DNA of 64,000 bases. It comes from Antedon mediterranea. Lineage: Eukaryota > Echinodermata > Crinoidea > Comatulida > Antedonidae. Both the position numbers and the translations under genes were made by a program. Under the pieces are notes generated by a model. The model saw only the letters and a list, made by a program, of their open reading frames with translations, was not told where the DNA came from and did not search any database. The stretch covers positions 23,584,001 to 23,648,000 of the forward strand of contig NC_092674.1 in assembly GCF_964355755.1 (NCBI RefSeq), given 5' to 3'. Positions 49,830 through 62,600 of this stretch are shown one piece after another (position 1 is the stretch's first letter; each line of letters begins with the position of its first letter).

Positions 49830-49892
49830 ATCTTGACCATCATCATTAGCATCGTCATCATCATTATCATCATCATCATTATCACCACAGGT
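49830..49892. repeat. ATC microsatellite
   Basis: CATCATCATTAGCATCGTC and following ATCATCATT repeats. A simple sequence repeat with no gene. Confidence 0.85.
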
Positions 49893-50266
49893 CATGTTCA
49901 TATATCCCAGTGACTACTATTCATTAATCTTGTCTCTCCACCTTTTTTCTTGTTATCGTCGACCAGTTCTGATTAATCTAGAAAATTGTTACTTTAAAGT
50001 TTCCTAAACTAAAGTGAAAATGATTAATAATAGGTAAATGATGGTTCGAACAGGTCACTATTCCCTGGTTAAACATTTTTGTTGCGATAATTTTGTTTAA
50101 TGATGACTATTACTTTACTTGTCTTTTGAATGTATATTGTCCCTTACCATGCAATTCAGCAGATTTGCTGCCAATTGGTTTGTTTTTAATAAAGAAAGAA
50201 AGAAAGAAACATTGTATTGATATCATATTCTGTTTGATTATTGATTAATTCGTTTCCTAAAGTTAT

Positions 50267-50633
50267 TTTGCTACTCGGAGACAGCGACGATTAACAAACT
50301 CATAGAATACTAAATAAAGATGCATACAACATAAGTTCTGGCTTAAATAGTTTATTAGTAAATGAACATTCGCCCATGTAAAACTGCACATAAAAGTCAT
50401 AAGCAAATATAAGTTATATATAGCAATAATTTTCCAATTCTAAGTAAGCACAACAGGGATGCTCAGAGAAAAAATAGCCCTTATTTAAGTGTCTAAATAT
50501 TGGGCGGGAGGGAGGGAAATTTGTCTTCAACTTAAAGTGATCGTGTTAACAGAGAGCGTGCTTGATCAAAGAGGTCGAAAACCCGCCCTCTCCGTTCTCA
50601 AAATAGAATTGTGTTCACAACCCAATTCTTGAT
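50267..50633 (+). repeat. Large direct duplication, unit 1
   Basis: Two shared blocks, 50267-50480 and 50517-50633, are separated by a unit-specific 36-base core with GGGCGGGAGGGAGGGA. Shared blocks start TTTGCTACTCGGAGACAGCG and end AACCCAATTCTTGATT. Confidence 0.85.
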
Positions 50634-50634
50634 T

Positions 50635-51093
50635 TTTGCTACTCGGAGACAGCGACGATTAACAAACTCATAGAATACTAAATAAAGATGCATACAACAT
50701 AAGTTCTGGCTTAAATAGTTTATTAGTAAATGAACATTCGCCCATGTAAAACTGCACATAAAAGTCATAAGCAAATATAAGTTATATATAGCAATAATTT
50801 TCCAATTCTAAGTAAGCACAACAGGGATGCTCAGAGAAAAAATAGCCCGCGGCAGGTGCCAAGGCACCGCCAAGAGCAGCCCTGAGTTGTGTCGCATAAG
50901 GTGCCGGATTGTTAGAAAACTTACTTGTAAAAAAGTTGTCGTGTTAGGATGGAAATCGGTGATGGAAAAATAAGAAAATTTGTCTTCAACTTAAAGTGAT
51001 CGTGTTAACAGAGAGCGTGCTTGATCAAAGAGGTCGAAAACCCGCCCTCTCCGTTCTCAAAATAGAATTGTGTTCACAACCCAATTCTTGATT
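50635..51093 (+). repeat. Large direct duplication, unit 2
   Basis: It carries the same two shared blocks (50635-50848 and 50978-51093) around a different 129-base GC-richer core beginning GCGGCAGGTGCCAAGGCACC, which holds a small hairpin (GGTGCC / GGCACC). The shared blocks look almost unchanged, so the duplication seems recent. Confidence 0.85.
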
Positions 51094-51199
51094 GTTTTAT
51101 AGTTATGCTATTAATATTTCTATTTTTGTTGAGATCGCATTGGGACCCGATTAGAAACGATGTTTTATAATTTCTAATGAAATGTTTATTTTACCTTTG

Positions 51200-51508
51200 A
51201 AAAATAATTGTTACAAATGTTGATGTTGAATATTTTTTGCTATTTTACGACACATAATAATTATTCACTTTGAACAAAATTTTGATAAAAACAATTTTTT
51301 TTTACCTGAAAACACTGTATGTAATGTAAAGCACCCAATGGGTTTTTGATTGAATTTAACCGTTCATTTTGGTATTTTTGTAAGGGAAAACATTTCATTT
51401 ATATCGCCACGGAAATAATTGATTTGATTATAACCACAAAATGGCCTATTCAAATCTGATTTTATTAATCTTAATTTTTCATGTTTTTGGTGACATTTCA
51501 TCTTGAAA
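51200..51508 (-). mobile_element. MITE family B, decayed copy
   Basis: Family words AATGGGTTTTTGATTGAATT, TTTGATTATAACCACAAAAT and CATGTTTTTGGTGACATTTC then ATCTTGAAAC are present. The left terminus is worn. Confidence 0.65.
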
Positions 51509-51536
51509 CATTATATTACAAAAGACGGGTTCCCCC

Positions 51537-51655
51537 GTTTTTAGTCGCGTGGACGCGACTCTATAGTTCACTATGTCGGTCGGTCTGTCGGTCTGTCTGT
51601 CGGTCCGGTATCACTATGCGTTTTAGCACGTGACTTATGGCTGTTGGCCTTGTTC
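51537..51655 (+). mobile_element. TAGTCGCGTGGACGCGACT-type element
   Basis: It begins CGTTTTTAGTCGCGTGGACG, continues with a GTCGGTCGGTCTGTCGGTCT tract, and ends GACTTATGGCTGTTGGCC. Its reverse complement sits inside the MITE at 39241. The GTCGGTCT tract varies in repeat number between copies. Confidence 0.75.
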
Positions 51656-53666
51656 TCAATAAATTTGATACACGAATCATGGAAGAGTAAATAAATCCCT
51701 GCAACGAACTTTACCGATGTGAATTATTTCAAGTGGGGGCGCTACGCATTTTGTTTTATATAATTTCAGTTTGTGAGACGGTTGGAAAAAGTTTATAATC
51801 GTATACATTTATAGAGGGCAGTGTATGACTAAGGATCATTAACCGAGCTGAATTGTGATAAGTGGTGATGAGTTCAGTGTAATATGAATTGTAATGTAGA
51901 ATAATATTTATATAAAAACGAAGTATTGTTAATAATGAGTGTTTATAAAATCGTTGGTGAAGCTAACAAAATACTATGAAACGTCAGCTTAGATATCTCG
52001 TCAGAGTGTTATATGTTTATACAATACACTACAAACCGTTACATTATTTCTGTGGACATAAAATGTTCGCGATTTAGTTTGCTATCAAATCAAAAAATCA
52101 AATCATTTGTTCCATATATAAAATTGTGTACATAGTAAAGTTGTTTTCCTTGATGGAAAAAATGTAAAACAAACAAAACATTCACAATTACAATTTATAC
52201 AAAAACAATATATTCATTAAAAAAATATGTGTTGAATTTGACGTATCAGCTCTAGGAGCTCGTAGCCAGTCTGAATTGTTCTTATAAAATCTCACATGTA
52301 ATGGATGGTTCTTATCGTTTAAATTTTACTTAATTTACTTAGGACCTGTTTTTCATAAAGATATCTTAAATAATTAACCGTACAACCAATTATATTTGAT
52401 GCTATCTTAGTAATTTTACCTTTCTTGTGTCTTTCATTTATACCGGACCATCAATGAAAGAGATAACTAGGACTGAGATAGCTACAAACCAATTTATTTT
52501 TTCTAAACATAAATGGTTTTGAAAGTATTTAGTTTAATTCGCGTGCACAGTTTTTCTCTATTTGTCGAAGTAGGCCTATTTAGTTTAATTTTATCAATAA
52601 TTTAATAAACTCATTAATTCAATCTTGTATACAATCATCGTTTCCGCACGTACTATAAATCGCGAATGTTTTGTATTCGCGAAAATTCTGATCGCGCGAA
52701 ATTAAACAGTTGGCTGGGTTTAGAATACTACAATAAATATATTCTCCTGGGTGTTCTTGTTCAACGTTGTTGTGGATTAAATGCGAATCCTAGTTTAGTT
52801 CGCCTTTGTAATTTCATTGTGCATAACTATCTCTGTCTTACTTTGAACGAAGTTCACACATCTCGGTGGAATTGGGAAAGGCACCGGACCTAAATCCTCT
52901 GTAAAAAGACACTTCAGCGGAGTGATATTTCTCGTCTGCAAATCAAATTGAAATTCTCTTCAGAATCTTCACATCTATGAAAGTATGTTCATGTTAATTC
53001 ATTCACAAAAGAGCCATTAAAAAGATTACTAAAAATGTGTTGCCTATTGACTGAGAGTCTCTGAAGTCGCCTCAAGAAAAATCTAAAATACGCCTCTAAC
53101 TTTCAATGAATCAGATGTACGTGTAAATAACACATAAACCGGTGAAGCGGAACGCACGCTGTGAAATTAGTCATTAAAAAAAACTTGTGTTAAAATGATT
53201 TTAACAGGATTTTTACGTTATGTAATAAATTTCAAATCCTGAATTCTTCTCCAATTCAAACAGAGATTGTTAATTTAAAATAGTTGTTGAGTTAATTAAG
53301 TCAGCACTGAATTGCGCATGTCTAGGTTGTTTAAAAACGAGGACAAACACTCGTTGAAAACTTGTGAAGTAAAAATATCATGACCTACATAATTCTGAAG
53401 TTAAAGTGCACTTCGTTGCCATGTTGTTTTTTGAAGATTTAATGCAACATATTGTAACTGAGCTGTTGTTCTTTCTTGATCTTAATTTGTAAATGCCACT
53501 TTGTGGATCAACATCCGGGACCAAAACATCATGTAAATGTCTAAACGAATTGTTACTAACCGCCATGTAAAGTACTACTACGTAAACAATGTATTATACA
53601 AAATGTGTGGCTAATGCTGTATTTTTGCCTCGTATTAATTATTGTGACTATATGTTTGTCAAACTA
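51656..53666. other. Intergenic DNA, no gene recognised
   Basis: It holds a small perfect hairpin, TCGCGAAT and ATTCGCGA around a seven-base loop, near 52660-52682, and otherwise single-copy-looking sequence. I found no exon with paired splice sites. Confidence 0.4.
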
Positions 53667-54140
53667 CAGTAGGGGCCTACAGTGCGAAACTCTGTCTAAA
53701 TACTTTTAAACAGATTTCTGGAAGAATTGTAACTTAATATAACCTCCAAAACAGATAGATATTTAGGTAGATTATTCGAATAGCAGTTGGTTCGCTTGTG
53801 ATTTGTCAACTCGTCGATAATTCATCAGAATAAGTTTACAAACTTTGAAAATACACATCTCAAAAAAACATAATGTCAGTTAATCCATTTTACACCGTGT
53901 GGAAATTGAAATTGTAGATGTTAGCCTCCTAGATGGAAAAGTAATAGTGTTGTAAGCTTTATTCGCAGACTAGCTGCTAAATAATTCATGGAGATTTTTC
54001 CAAGTGTCTAATTCCTTATATTTTTGTGAGTGTCAGCCTACAGCTCTTAAATCACCCAAGCTTTATCTGAAACATGGTTGCGTATTTTGTCCAAGTACCA
54101 AGATTGTCCCGCTAAGACAGAGTTTCGCACCCCTTCACTG
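53667..54140. mobile_element. hAT-like non-autonomous element
   Basis: The left end CAGTAGGGGCC...GTGCGAAACTCTGTCT matches the right end AGACAGAGTTTCGCACCCC then TTCACTG in reverse. CAGTG-type ends with a GCGAAACT core are usual for hAT elements. An 8-base target duplication was not found by eye. Confidence 0.5.
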
Positions 54141-55507
54141 AAATTGTCATAATTCCCATTGTCTTAATCCCTGTCTGAACGCACTCTTACCGGTACGCAT
54201 CGCTGATGGTAATTCAGCCAAGGAGGATCTAAACATCCATTAGTACAAATAACACCATACATACACCAACACTCAATTATTACATTATGGAAATTGTGTT
54301 CAGTCAAGCCGAAATGTAAGACAAACTAGGTAACAATTTATTTCAGTAAAACAATGAGATTAATATCTCACAGTTTGTCAGAAATCGCTTCGGTCTTTAG
54401 ATACAATTTCTTTACTCTTTCTGATTATGACATATTGTTTTGAAAATGAGCAGTATTTCTATAATTCACCCACCGATAAACATATATCATAGGATTACAT
54501 AGGCTATTTTAACTATAATTATAGTCTATATTATAATGTGCTGAACAGGGGCGGGTACAAGATGAATGAGTCAGCGCTATAAAGTATATGATTTTTTTAA
54601 TGTTAGCTGTCAAAAAATGGTGTGCCCCTGACACTCCCTCTGCCCGGCTGAATAGGCTACTCTCAATGCACTTGTTTTCAAGTGCGACAAGCACCATTCC
54701 AGCCCGCAACAATCATACTCACGATTTTTTGCTAGGACCTACCCTACCTACCGGAATATTTTGTCGTTTTGATCGTCTGGACATACTGTAAGAAGAGCCA
54801 AAATGTATAGAAATCGAGCGAGAAATCACATCACAATAAAAACTGTGTGCGCACAATGAATTAATATGACGTAATCGAAAGCTCTCTTTAAGTCTATATA
54901 ATCTCTAAGAAATGCCAGAAAAAAAATTTATTAGAAAATTGTCTCTAATTATTGCTGTGTCGAAATTATTTTGAAAATATTTTCTTTTGATATCAGATAT
55001 TTACTTACGTTATATTATTAAGAAACTAAAATAAAGCATAGAGGGCACAAGCAAGCTTACGGTTTAATTTTTTTAGATGAGAGTTAACACCAAACCTAGA
55101 AGAAAAAAAAACACACTTATTAATGAGTACATCATACATAATTAAATAAATCCATTAGTTTTGCTTCGATTCAGTTCTCGCAATAAAAATGTTCCACAAA
55201 AATGGTTGTAATAAATCTATCCTATAAAGAATTTGATTCAATAGAATGGTTTTATTACGCTCTATATTTTTGTATACTTCTGTTTTTTGCAGGCAGTTCA
55301 TTAACGCCTCTTTCATTATCGACTGGTAGTGATAGTTGGCTACGTGTCATCAGTTGGTCTTAACATTTGATTGCTTTATTGATTACGGTTAGACCATTAG
55401 AACCATAAATCAAAATGAAATTGAGAACGCACAAAAGTAATACAAATACTAAAATAGTATAGCTCCGCCTGTAAATTTATAACATAACCTAAATAGAGAG
55501 AGAAATG

Positions 55508-55600
55508 AACAAGGCCATATACATGGGTGCAGTCGCCTGCTCAAGTTAGTGTTTACCGACCAACCTACTGACCTACCGACCGACATAATGAGGTATAAAA
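55508..55600 (+). repeat. Dispersed repeat, second copy of the 13840 type
   Basis: AACAAGGCCATATACATGG, TGCAGTCGCC, AAGTTAGTGTTTACCGACC and ACCGACCGACATAATGAGG match the 13840 copy with drift. Confidence 0.65.
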
Positions 55601-55756
55601 ACATTAAAAATAAAACAAATTGAGAACGCTTACCAATGGTTATGTTGTAAATCTATTAGAGAAATAAATAAAAATACTTTAAATTATTTTTTTTACAAAT
55701 AACATTTTTAAAAGCATATATCAGCCATAAATTTTAAAAATATTACCTTATCATCA

Positions 55757-58440
55757 ATCAGGTAATATGGGCATACCACATTATTTGTTTCTACGCATGC
55801 CATTTTTGTCAAAAAATAAAAGGGTCGAAAAATGGCAAGACATTGAGTATTTTATTACATTACTACAGGTTTATTCGAAAATTGCCAAACAGGGATTATT
55901 GAGCTAACATGCGTAGACCACATTACTTGTTTCTGCGCACGCCATTATACCAACAATAAAAGGGTAAAATTTCCCTGTATTCTAGAACACCAAAAAACGA
56001 TTATTGAGGTAAAATATGCAGACCATATTATTCGTTACTATAGCATAATTGACATGCGCAGAACCTATTATTCGACTCTGCGCATGTTTATTATGCAAAC
56101 AAATAAAAGGGTCGGAAATTGATAACCATATTTGACATAAATGGTTACTATAGCATAATAAACATGGGCAGAGTCGACTAATGGGTTCTGCGCATGTTAA
56201 TTGTGCTATAGTAACCAGTTATATCGAAAAATAAAACGGTAGAAAATTGGCCATTTTTTTGGAAAAAATCCCTGTACTATAGTACAGGGAAATTTTCGAA
56301 AAATGGCCGATTATCGATCCTTTTACTTTTGACATAAATGGTTACTATGTGGTCATTCTTTTAAATTAAAATTTAAGTTCTCACGCACAAATTGGATGAG
56401 GGACTCATTTGGTCGAAAAGCTATTATATTATGGAATTCGTTATCGGAGGATGTAGTAGCTTCAAGATCAACCAATCAATTAAGTCCGGTCTTGTACGGG
56501 CATGGTCCAACCACCCTCTTAAATTTGCGCCATATTCAAGAGTTGATGTAATTATCAAGAGGGGCTTATAGGCATAGCCTAGCCTCGACTCCGGACCCAG
56601 CACAGCTGAGCTCCGGAAACAAGTAAAAGTATTGCACAACTGACATGCGAAGAACCCATTATTCGACTCTGCGCATGTTTATTATGCTATAGTAACCATT
56701 TATGTCAAAAGTGGTTACCTTTGACATAAATGGTTACTATAGCATAATAAACATGCGCAGACTCGATCTATTATTCGACTCTGCGCATGTTTATTATGCT
56801 ATAGTAACCATTTATGTAAAAAATGGTTACTTTTGACATAAATGGTTACTATTGCATAATAAACATGCGCAGAGTCGAATAATGGGTTCTGCGCATGTCA
56901 ATTGCGCTATCATAACCATATTTGATATAAATGGTTACTATAGCATAATAAACATGCACAGAGTCGAATAATGGGTTCTGCGCATGTCAATTGTGCTTTC
57001 ATAACCATATTTGATATAAATGGTTACTATAGCATAATAAACATGCGCAGAGTCGACTAATGGGTTCTGCGCATGTTAATTGTGCTATAGTAACCAGTTT
57101 TATCGAAAAATAAAAAGGTAGAAAATTTGCAATTTTTAGAAAAAATCCCTGTACTATAGTACAGGGAAATTTTCGAAAAATGACCGATTTTCGATCCTTT
57201 TATTTTTTGACATAAATGGTTACTATAGTAACCATTTATGTCAAAAAATAAAAGGGTCGACAATCGGCCATTTTTCGAACATTTCCCTGTTTGTTGCAAA
57301 ATTTCGACTTTTTTATTTTTCGATAAAACTCGTTACTATAGCATACTTGACATGCGCAGAACCTATTATTCGACTCTGCGCAAGTTTATTATGCTGCTAT
57401 AGTAACCATTTATGCCAAAAAATAAAAAGGTCGGAAATTGATAATTTTTCGAAAATTTACCTGTACTATAGAACATGCAATTTTTCGAAAAATAGCCAAA
57501 TTTCGACTTTTTTATTTTTCGACAAAACTCGTTACTATAGCATAATTGACATGCGCAGAACCTATTATTCGACTCTGCGCATGTTTATTATGCTGTAGTA
57601 ACAATTTATGCCCAAAAATAAAAGGGTCGGAAATTGATCATTTCCCTGTACTATAGCACAGGAATTTTTTCGAAAAATATCCAAATTTCGACATTTTTAT
57701 TTTTCGATAAAACTCGTTACTATAGCATAATTTACATGCGCAGAACCTATTATTCGACCCTGCGCATGTTTATTATGCTATAATAACCATTTATGCCCAA
57801 AAATAAAAGGGTCGGAAATTGATCATTTTTCTGTACTATTAGTACAGGGATTTTTTCAAAAATATCCAAATTTCGACCTTTTTATTTTTCGATAAAACTC
57901 GTTACTATAGCACAATTGACATGCGCAGAGTCGAATAATAGGTTTTGCGCATGTCAATTATGCTATAGTAACGAGTTTTATCGAAAAATAAAAAAGTCAA
58001 ATTTTGGCTATTTTTCAAAAAATTTCCTGTACAAAATATGGCCAAAAAAATTATTAGAGGTAACATGCGCCGACCACATTATTTTACCAAAAATAAAGGG
58101 GTCGAAAATTTGCAATTTTTCGTAAAATTTCCCTGTACTGTACACCAAAAAATGATTATTGAGGTAACATGCGCAGACCACATTATTTGTTTCTGCGCAT
58201 GCCATTTTGCCAAAAAATAAAAGTGTCAAAAAGTTATTTTGGAAAATTTATCTGTACTATATTATATATATTTTTTCGAAAAATGGCTAAAAAACGACTT
58301 TTGAGGTAACATACACAGACCACATTATTTGTTTCTGCGCATGCCATTTTGCCAAATAAAAATAAAAGTTTCGAAAATTCGTCAATTGGCCAATTTCGAG
58401 CATTTTATTTTTGGACATAACTTGTTACTATAACAAGATA
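55757..58440. repeat. Complex array of hairpin-bearing repeats
   Basis: Over 2.7 kb two palindromic modules alternate. Module 1 is TGCGCAGA, a 14-base spacer and TCTGCGCA, usually within GTTACTATAGCATAAT... and its mirror. Module 2 is TTTCCCTGTACTATAGTACA and mirror, flanked by TTCGAAAAAT. Between them lie AAAATAAAAGGGTCG blocks in both orientations. CGTTACTATAG restarts at 57330, 57530, 57715 and 57900, so the best part has a 185-bp period. Both flanks (55.76-56.0 and 58.05-58.38 kb) use a variant spacer CCACATTATTTGTT. All open frames here are by-products. Confidence 0.85.
56400..56600 (+). mobile_element. Fragment of a non-LTR retrotransposon ORF2 end
   Basis: Within the hairpin array, one + frame reads GRKAIILWNSLSEDVVAS, matching the conserved WNSLP..V end of reverse transcriptase ORFs in CR1/L2/Jockey-type elements. 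The frame is then disrupted. It is an old truncated insertion. Confidence 0.55.
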
Positions 58441-59649
58441 AGATGATGATAGTACAGAAATAAATATTATGGCATAATAAGTGAATTTGAAAAGGTGTAT
58501 ATTTTGGTTATTTTGTAAAAAAAAGTGAAAATGGCCAAATTCCATATTTTTCACAGAAAAAAGCCATGATAACTGAATTTTGAAAAGTTCATATTTTGCC
58601 CTTTAAGAAAAAAAAATTCTTCTGTATTAGAAGATACTTTTTTTTTAAATGTAAATGCTGAACATTTTTTTTTATTGTTGGTTACTATGACTATAAGGTG
58701 ATGCATGTGCATAAGACAGTGGAAATCGAATAAATAACACACACTTTTTTTTAATAGGATTTATGCTAATTGTTTTATAATATACCTTGGTAACCATGTA
58801 AAAAGTATTCTACTTCAGTGACTACATTTAACTGTTGGTTACACCGTTTAAAAACTTCAAACAAACTAAAATCATACATTAAATTACAGAATAAAGAAAT
58901 ATATAATAATAATAATAAATATATGCAGTAACTGCAGCAGAATAATGTTGCCATGATCACTTATTGTTATTACAGCGCGCTCATTGTTAACAGATCATTA
59001 TCCACTAAAATATTTTATATAACACACCTGATTGTATTCTTGCAGTTTGATTGGTTAATTAGTCATCATGTAATTGCTCTATTGCACGTTCAGATTTCTG
59101 TAAATATTTTGAGAATTTTTGCCATGCGAGACGTTGACTGATCGCATTTGGAAATCAACTGTTTTACTCATAATCTAAAGTTGAAGCACTGTCTATTTCA
59201 ATGGCCTAGCTTCCCAGCCTAGCATTCATGAATGATTTATGTGGATAAACTGAACAAAAGTAGGTGTGTTATAAAACAAAATAATGACTATTTTGTATTT
59301 GTTGAATGAAGAGAATATTTCAACTGCTCTATTTTCAACTCGCCTCATTAAAAATAGTCAATTTTTCAACCCATGAAATATTCTCACCATTCAACTCAAA
59401 CACATTTATTATTTGTATAATAATAAAGCTTCTACAAATATAACTGGGACACTCTTCTTCCTTGAATATCAAATGCTCTGTATTAATGTATAGTGCAGTA
59501 AAAACTGCAATTTGTAGAACTGAAAATAATGCTAAACTCACTTAAATTTCTTACAGTTCTGAATTTTTCCTTTAGTTTTTCCTCATTAACCTAGTTGGAT
59601 TTTTTGTCCTTGTTTATCTTTCTCTTTTATCTTTTATTATTATTTAAAG
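58441..59649. other. Gap between the hairpin array and RECQL5
   Basis: T-rich and A-rich runs, and no coding exon recognised. The 3' UTR of RECQL5 on the - strand should lie at the right end; an AATAAA on that strand at 59405-59410 is a possible signal, and one at 59633-59638 is very close to the stop. Confidence 0.4.
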
Positions 59650-62600
59650 CTACTCCTTTTTAGATTTTCTTACTGTCTTTGCAACTTCTTTATTTTGAGA
59701 TTTTGGAAAATCTTCCATAGATGCTACAAATGAATGCTGCTTAAAAAAATCACCAACACATCTTTTTGCTCTCGATTTAACTAAAACAAAAGAGTAGAGA
59801 AATTCTCAAAAATTATTTAATAATAATAATGGATGCTTTATAAAGAGCTTAATATAAATGTCAAGTGTTTTACACAAGCAAAAGAAACCATGAAAATTTG
59901 AGGAATTTTGTTTAAAATATTTGTTTAAAAAAATTTCCAAAGACAAATCAAGGAATTTTAATAATATAGCAAAAATATTGTAAAAAAATTGTAAAATTCA
60001 GATTCGCTGGGGTTCCATTGTGAAATGAAAATGAAGAGTTCTAACAAAAATGGTCATGAGGAAGTTGATGCAGAGGAAGCATTTTCACTGTTCCAGCTTC
60101 TCAATAAGTAATTACCAGAACAAAACTTAAAGATGTATTGTCCCTTGAAACACAAAAAAATGAAGGTCAAAATATTCTAAATTTAAATTGGCCATATCAA
60201 AGTAAGATTAAAGTTATTCACTTTAAGTCAAAATTTCGAGCCAAAAACAAAAAGTTTACGTAATTAACAGGTAAATTAATTTGATTACATTTCGTCTGAA
60301 AAATCGTCGCGAGCGAAAGTAAACAAAGATTTCAAACCACGAGTATGCATTATGCATGATGCTAATTAGGATTGTTTATAACTCGTCACGGTTGAGAAGG
60401 TGTTTTCACACAGATCGCGAGGAATTAGTCAAAGGGACAATACATCTTTAAAGGAACTTGAGTGGAAAAAAAGGCATTTGACTATCCTATAGAAGAGCAA
60501 TGATCCATTTGGTATGTTTGTGGGGTGCACAGCCTACAGGCAGCACACCCCACCTCCTATGAAAATAGACTAGTATTTTGAGAATGAAACCATTGTACAC
60601 TCAGGTCGTAGCTGGGCTTCTATGCAACTCATTTTATAAAAACAATACTTACCATTGCTGTGGTCTGTGCACTTCATATGTAACAGTTGATGTGATAGAC
60701 ATCTGGCCAGTGCTTTGAATAGATCCTAAAAAAGATAACAATCTGAATATAATTTACAATCAATTCTAATATTAGTGGTAATGATCATTTAACGCATCTG
60801 CATTTTCATATTTTTTAATGCTAACTATATTTTGATAACTTCTAATACAGTAGAAAGCCACTTTTGTGACATCCTTTAATAGGGATGTACTGAACCAGAT
60901 GCAATATAAGGTCTAAAATTACTGTATGGCTAACCACTATTCAGAGGACAGCTTATAAAATAGGAAACATTTTGATGGATCTTATAGGTGTCCTCTTTTA
61001 TTAGTTCTAATTCAATTCAACACACATACCTTATTTGCAAATTTGTCATCCTTATAGTGTGGTGTCAAGTAGTTAACCACAGCATCTGCTGCTACACGTC
61101 GCATGTCCACATTCTGTTTAGCGAGCGCCTTTTGTTTTTCGTATGACACATACATGCCTTCATTGTCAACTACACCCGCTTTGAAGCTAACTTTTTTGGC
61201 AGCTTTGCCATTGGAATCATCCTCTATTTTTCTCTTTAATGATGGTTTCTTAGATCCTTCTTCTGGGATCTCATCTCTAGCGTAAAATTAATAAATATCT
61301 TATTTGAGGCATGTTCACATTCAGTGTTGATCATGCTTACAGATCATGATCAAGTCAAGTATTCCATGTTAACCATAAAAATTATCAAATAACTGGATCA
61401 GCCTAATCACTTTAACATGATCCATGTTAGAGAAGTATAATTATCCTAGTATAACATGATTAATTATTATTCAGAAGACAAAATCAACCAATCAGGATTA
61501 ATTAGTATTAATTTAGTATTTTTAAGTCATTGCACAACCTTATTAGCCAGGTGTTTATGCCACAAATTACCTCATTAGCATAATAATAATTAATTTTTTT
61601 CTTAAATATTAAACTTATAACAGATCAAGATAGTTAAGTCATGATATCGGGAGAGAGAAAAAGAGAGAGGCGGAAGGTTCCAGAAATTTGGAGTAATCAT
61701 ATTATTATTATTATTATTATTAAATTTAGGCTCTAATAGGCCGTTTTTGTTAATACTGTACTGTATGTCTGTATGACATTTTTCACACCTTTAAAGCATA
61801 TCCTTTAGTTTATTAAAAACACTGATGGCCAAGATTGCTGTTATTACTACCGTCTATAGTTCGATGTTCAATTTTTTAAACACCCTCTCTTGTTTTGACC
61901 ATGCATAAATTTCCCTGAACAAAAATTTACTAACCCTTGTTTTTCAAAGAAATATTTTATCACTGGTCGTTTACTTGTCTGTTTATCTTGAATACTTTCA
62001 TTGTTAACAGTGCTTTGTTCAGTTTCATCAGAATCTTTACTTGGTAATAATGTGCAGTTTTTCTCAGTTAACAAACAACTGTCAATTTCTGATACAGACA
62101 AACCTTTAGAAAAGTTTAAATTTGTTGTGGATACAAAATTTGTATTCATTGATGTTTCAGTTACTTTATTTTCACTTTCTTCCAGATTTTTATCAGTTGA
62201 GTAAAGTTTATTTTCTATAGAATTTCCTACACTTGAACCTTCATGTTTTCTGTATAGAATGGAGGATGCCGTATCAAATCCTGCATATTTTGTTACAATG
62301 CTACTTGATTGAATTTCTTCAATTTCAGTGCTACTAAAACATTCTTTATCATCTGGTAACTCTTCTGAAATGTATCCATCTGCATTTTCTTCAAGTTCTG
62401 ATTGGTTAGTAGTTGTTTTCAGATTTGTTGTTGTCAATTCTGATTGGCCATTGAGCAAGCTTGAAGCAGTTTGAAATGCCTGGTGATGTAATGGCTGGCT
62501 CAGTCTAGAATGCTTGACCTGTTCAAAGAAAATAAAGTGTCGTATATTATAATTTTGTTATTTAATCTGTGAAGTTGGCAAACTGCAATATACAATATTT

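Noticed and set aside
50267-51093. Pair of LTRs of a retrotransposon
   Set aside because: The two units are adjacent with one base between them and no internal coding region, and there is no TG...CA end.
57057-58229. Several Cys- and Tyr-rich short frames
   Set aside because: They arise from the hairpin repeat array and repeat with its period.
55757-58440. CRISPR array
   Set aside because: Repeats are palindromic but spacers are not unique, orientation is mixed, and the DNA is clearly from an animal genome.
62001-62204. + strand frame opposite a RECQL5 exon
   Set aside because: A shadow of the real - strand coding exon.
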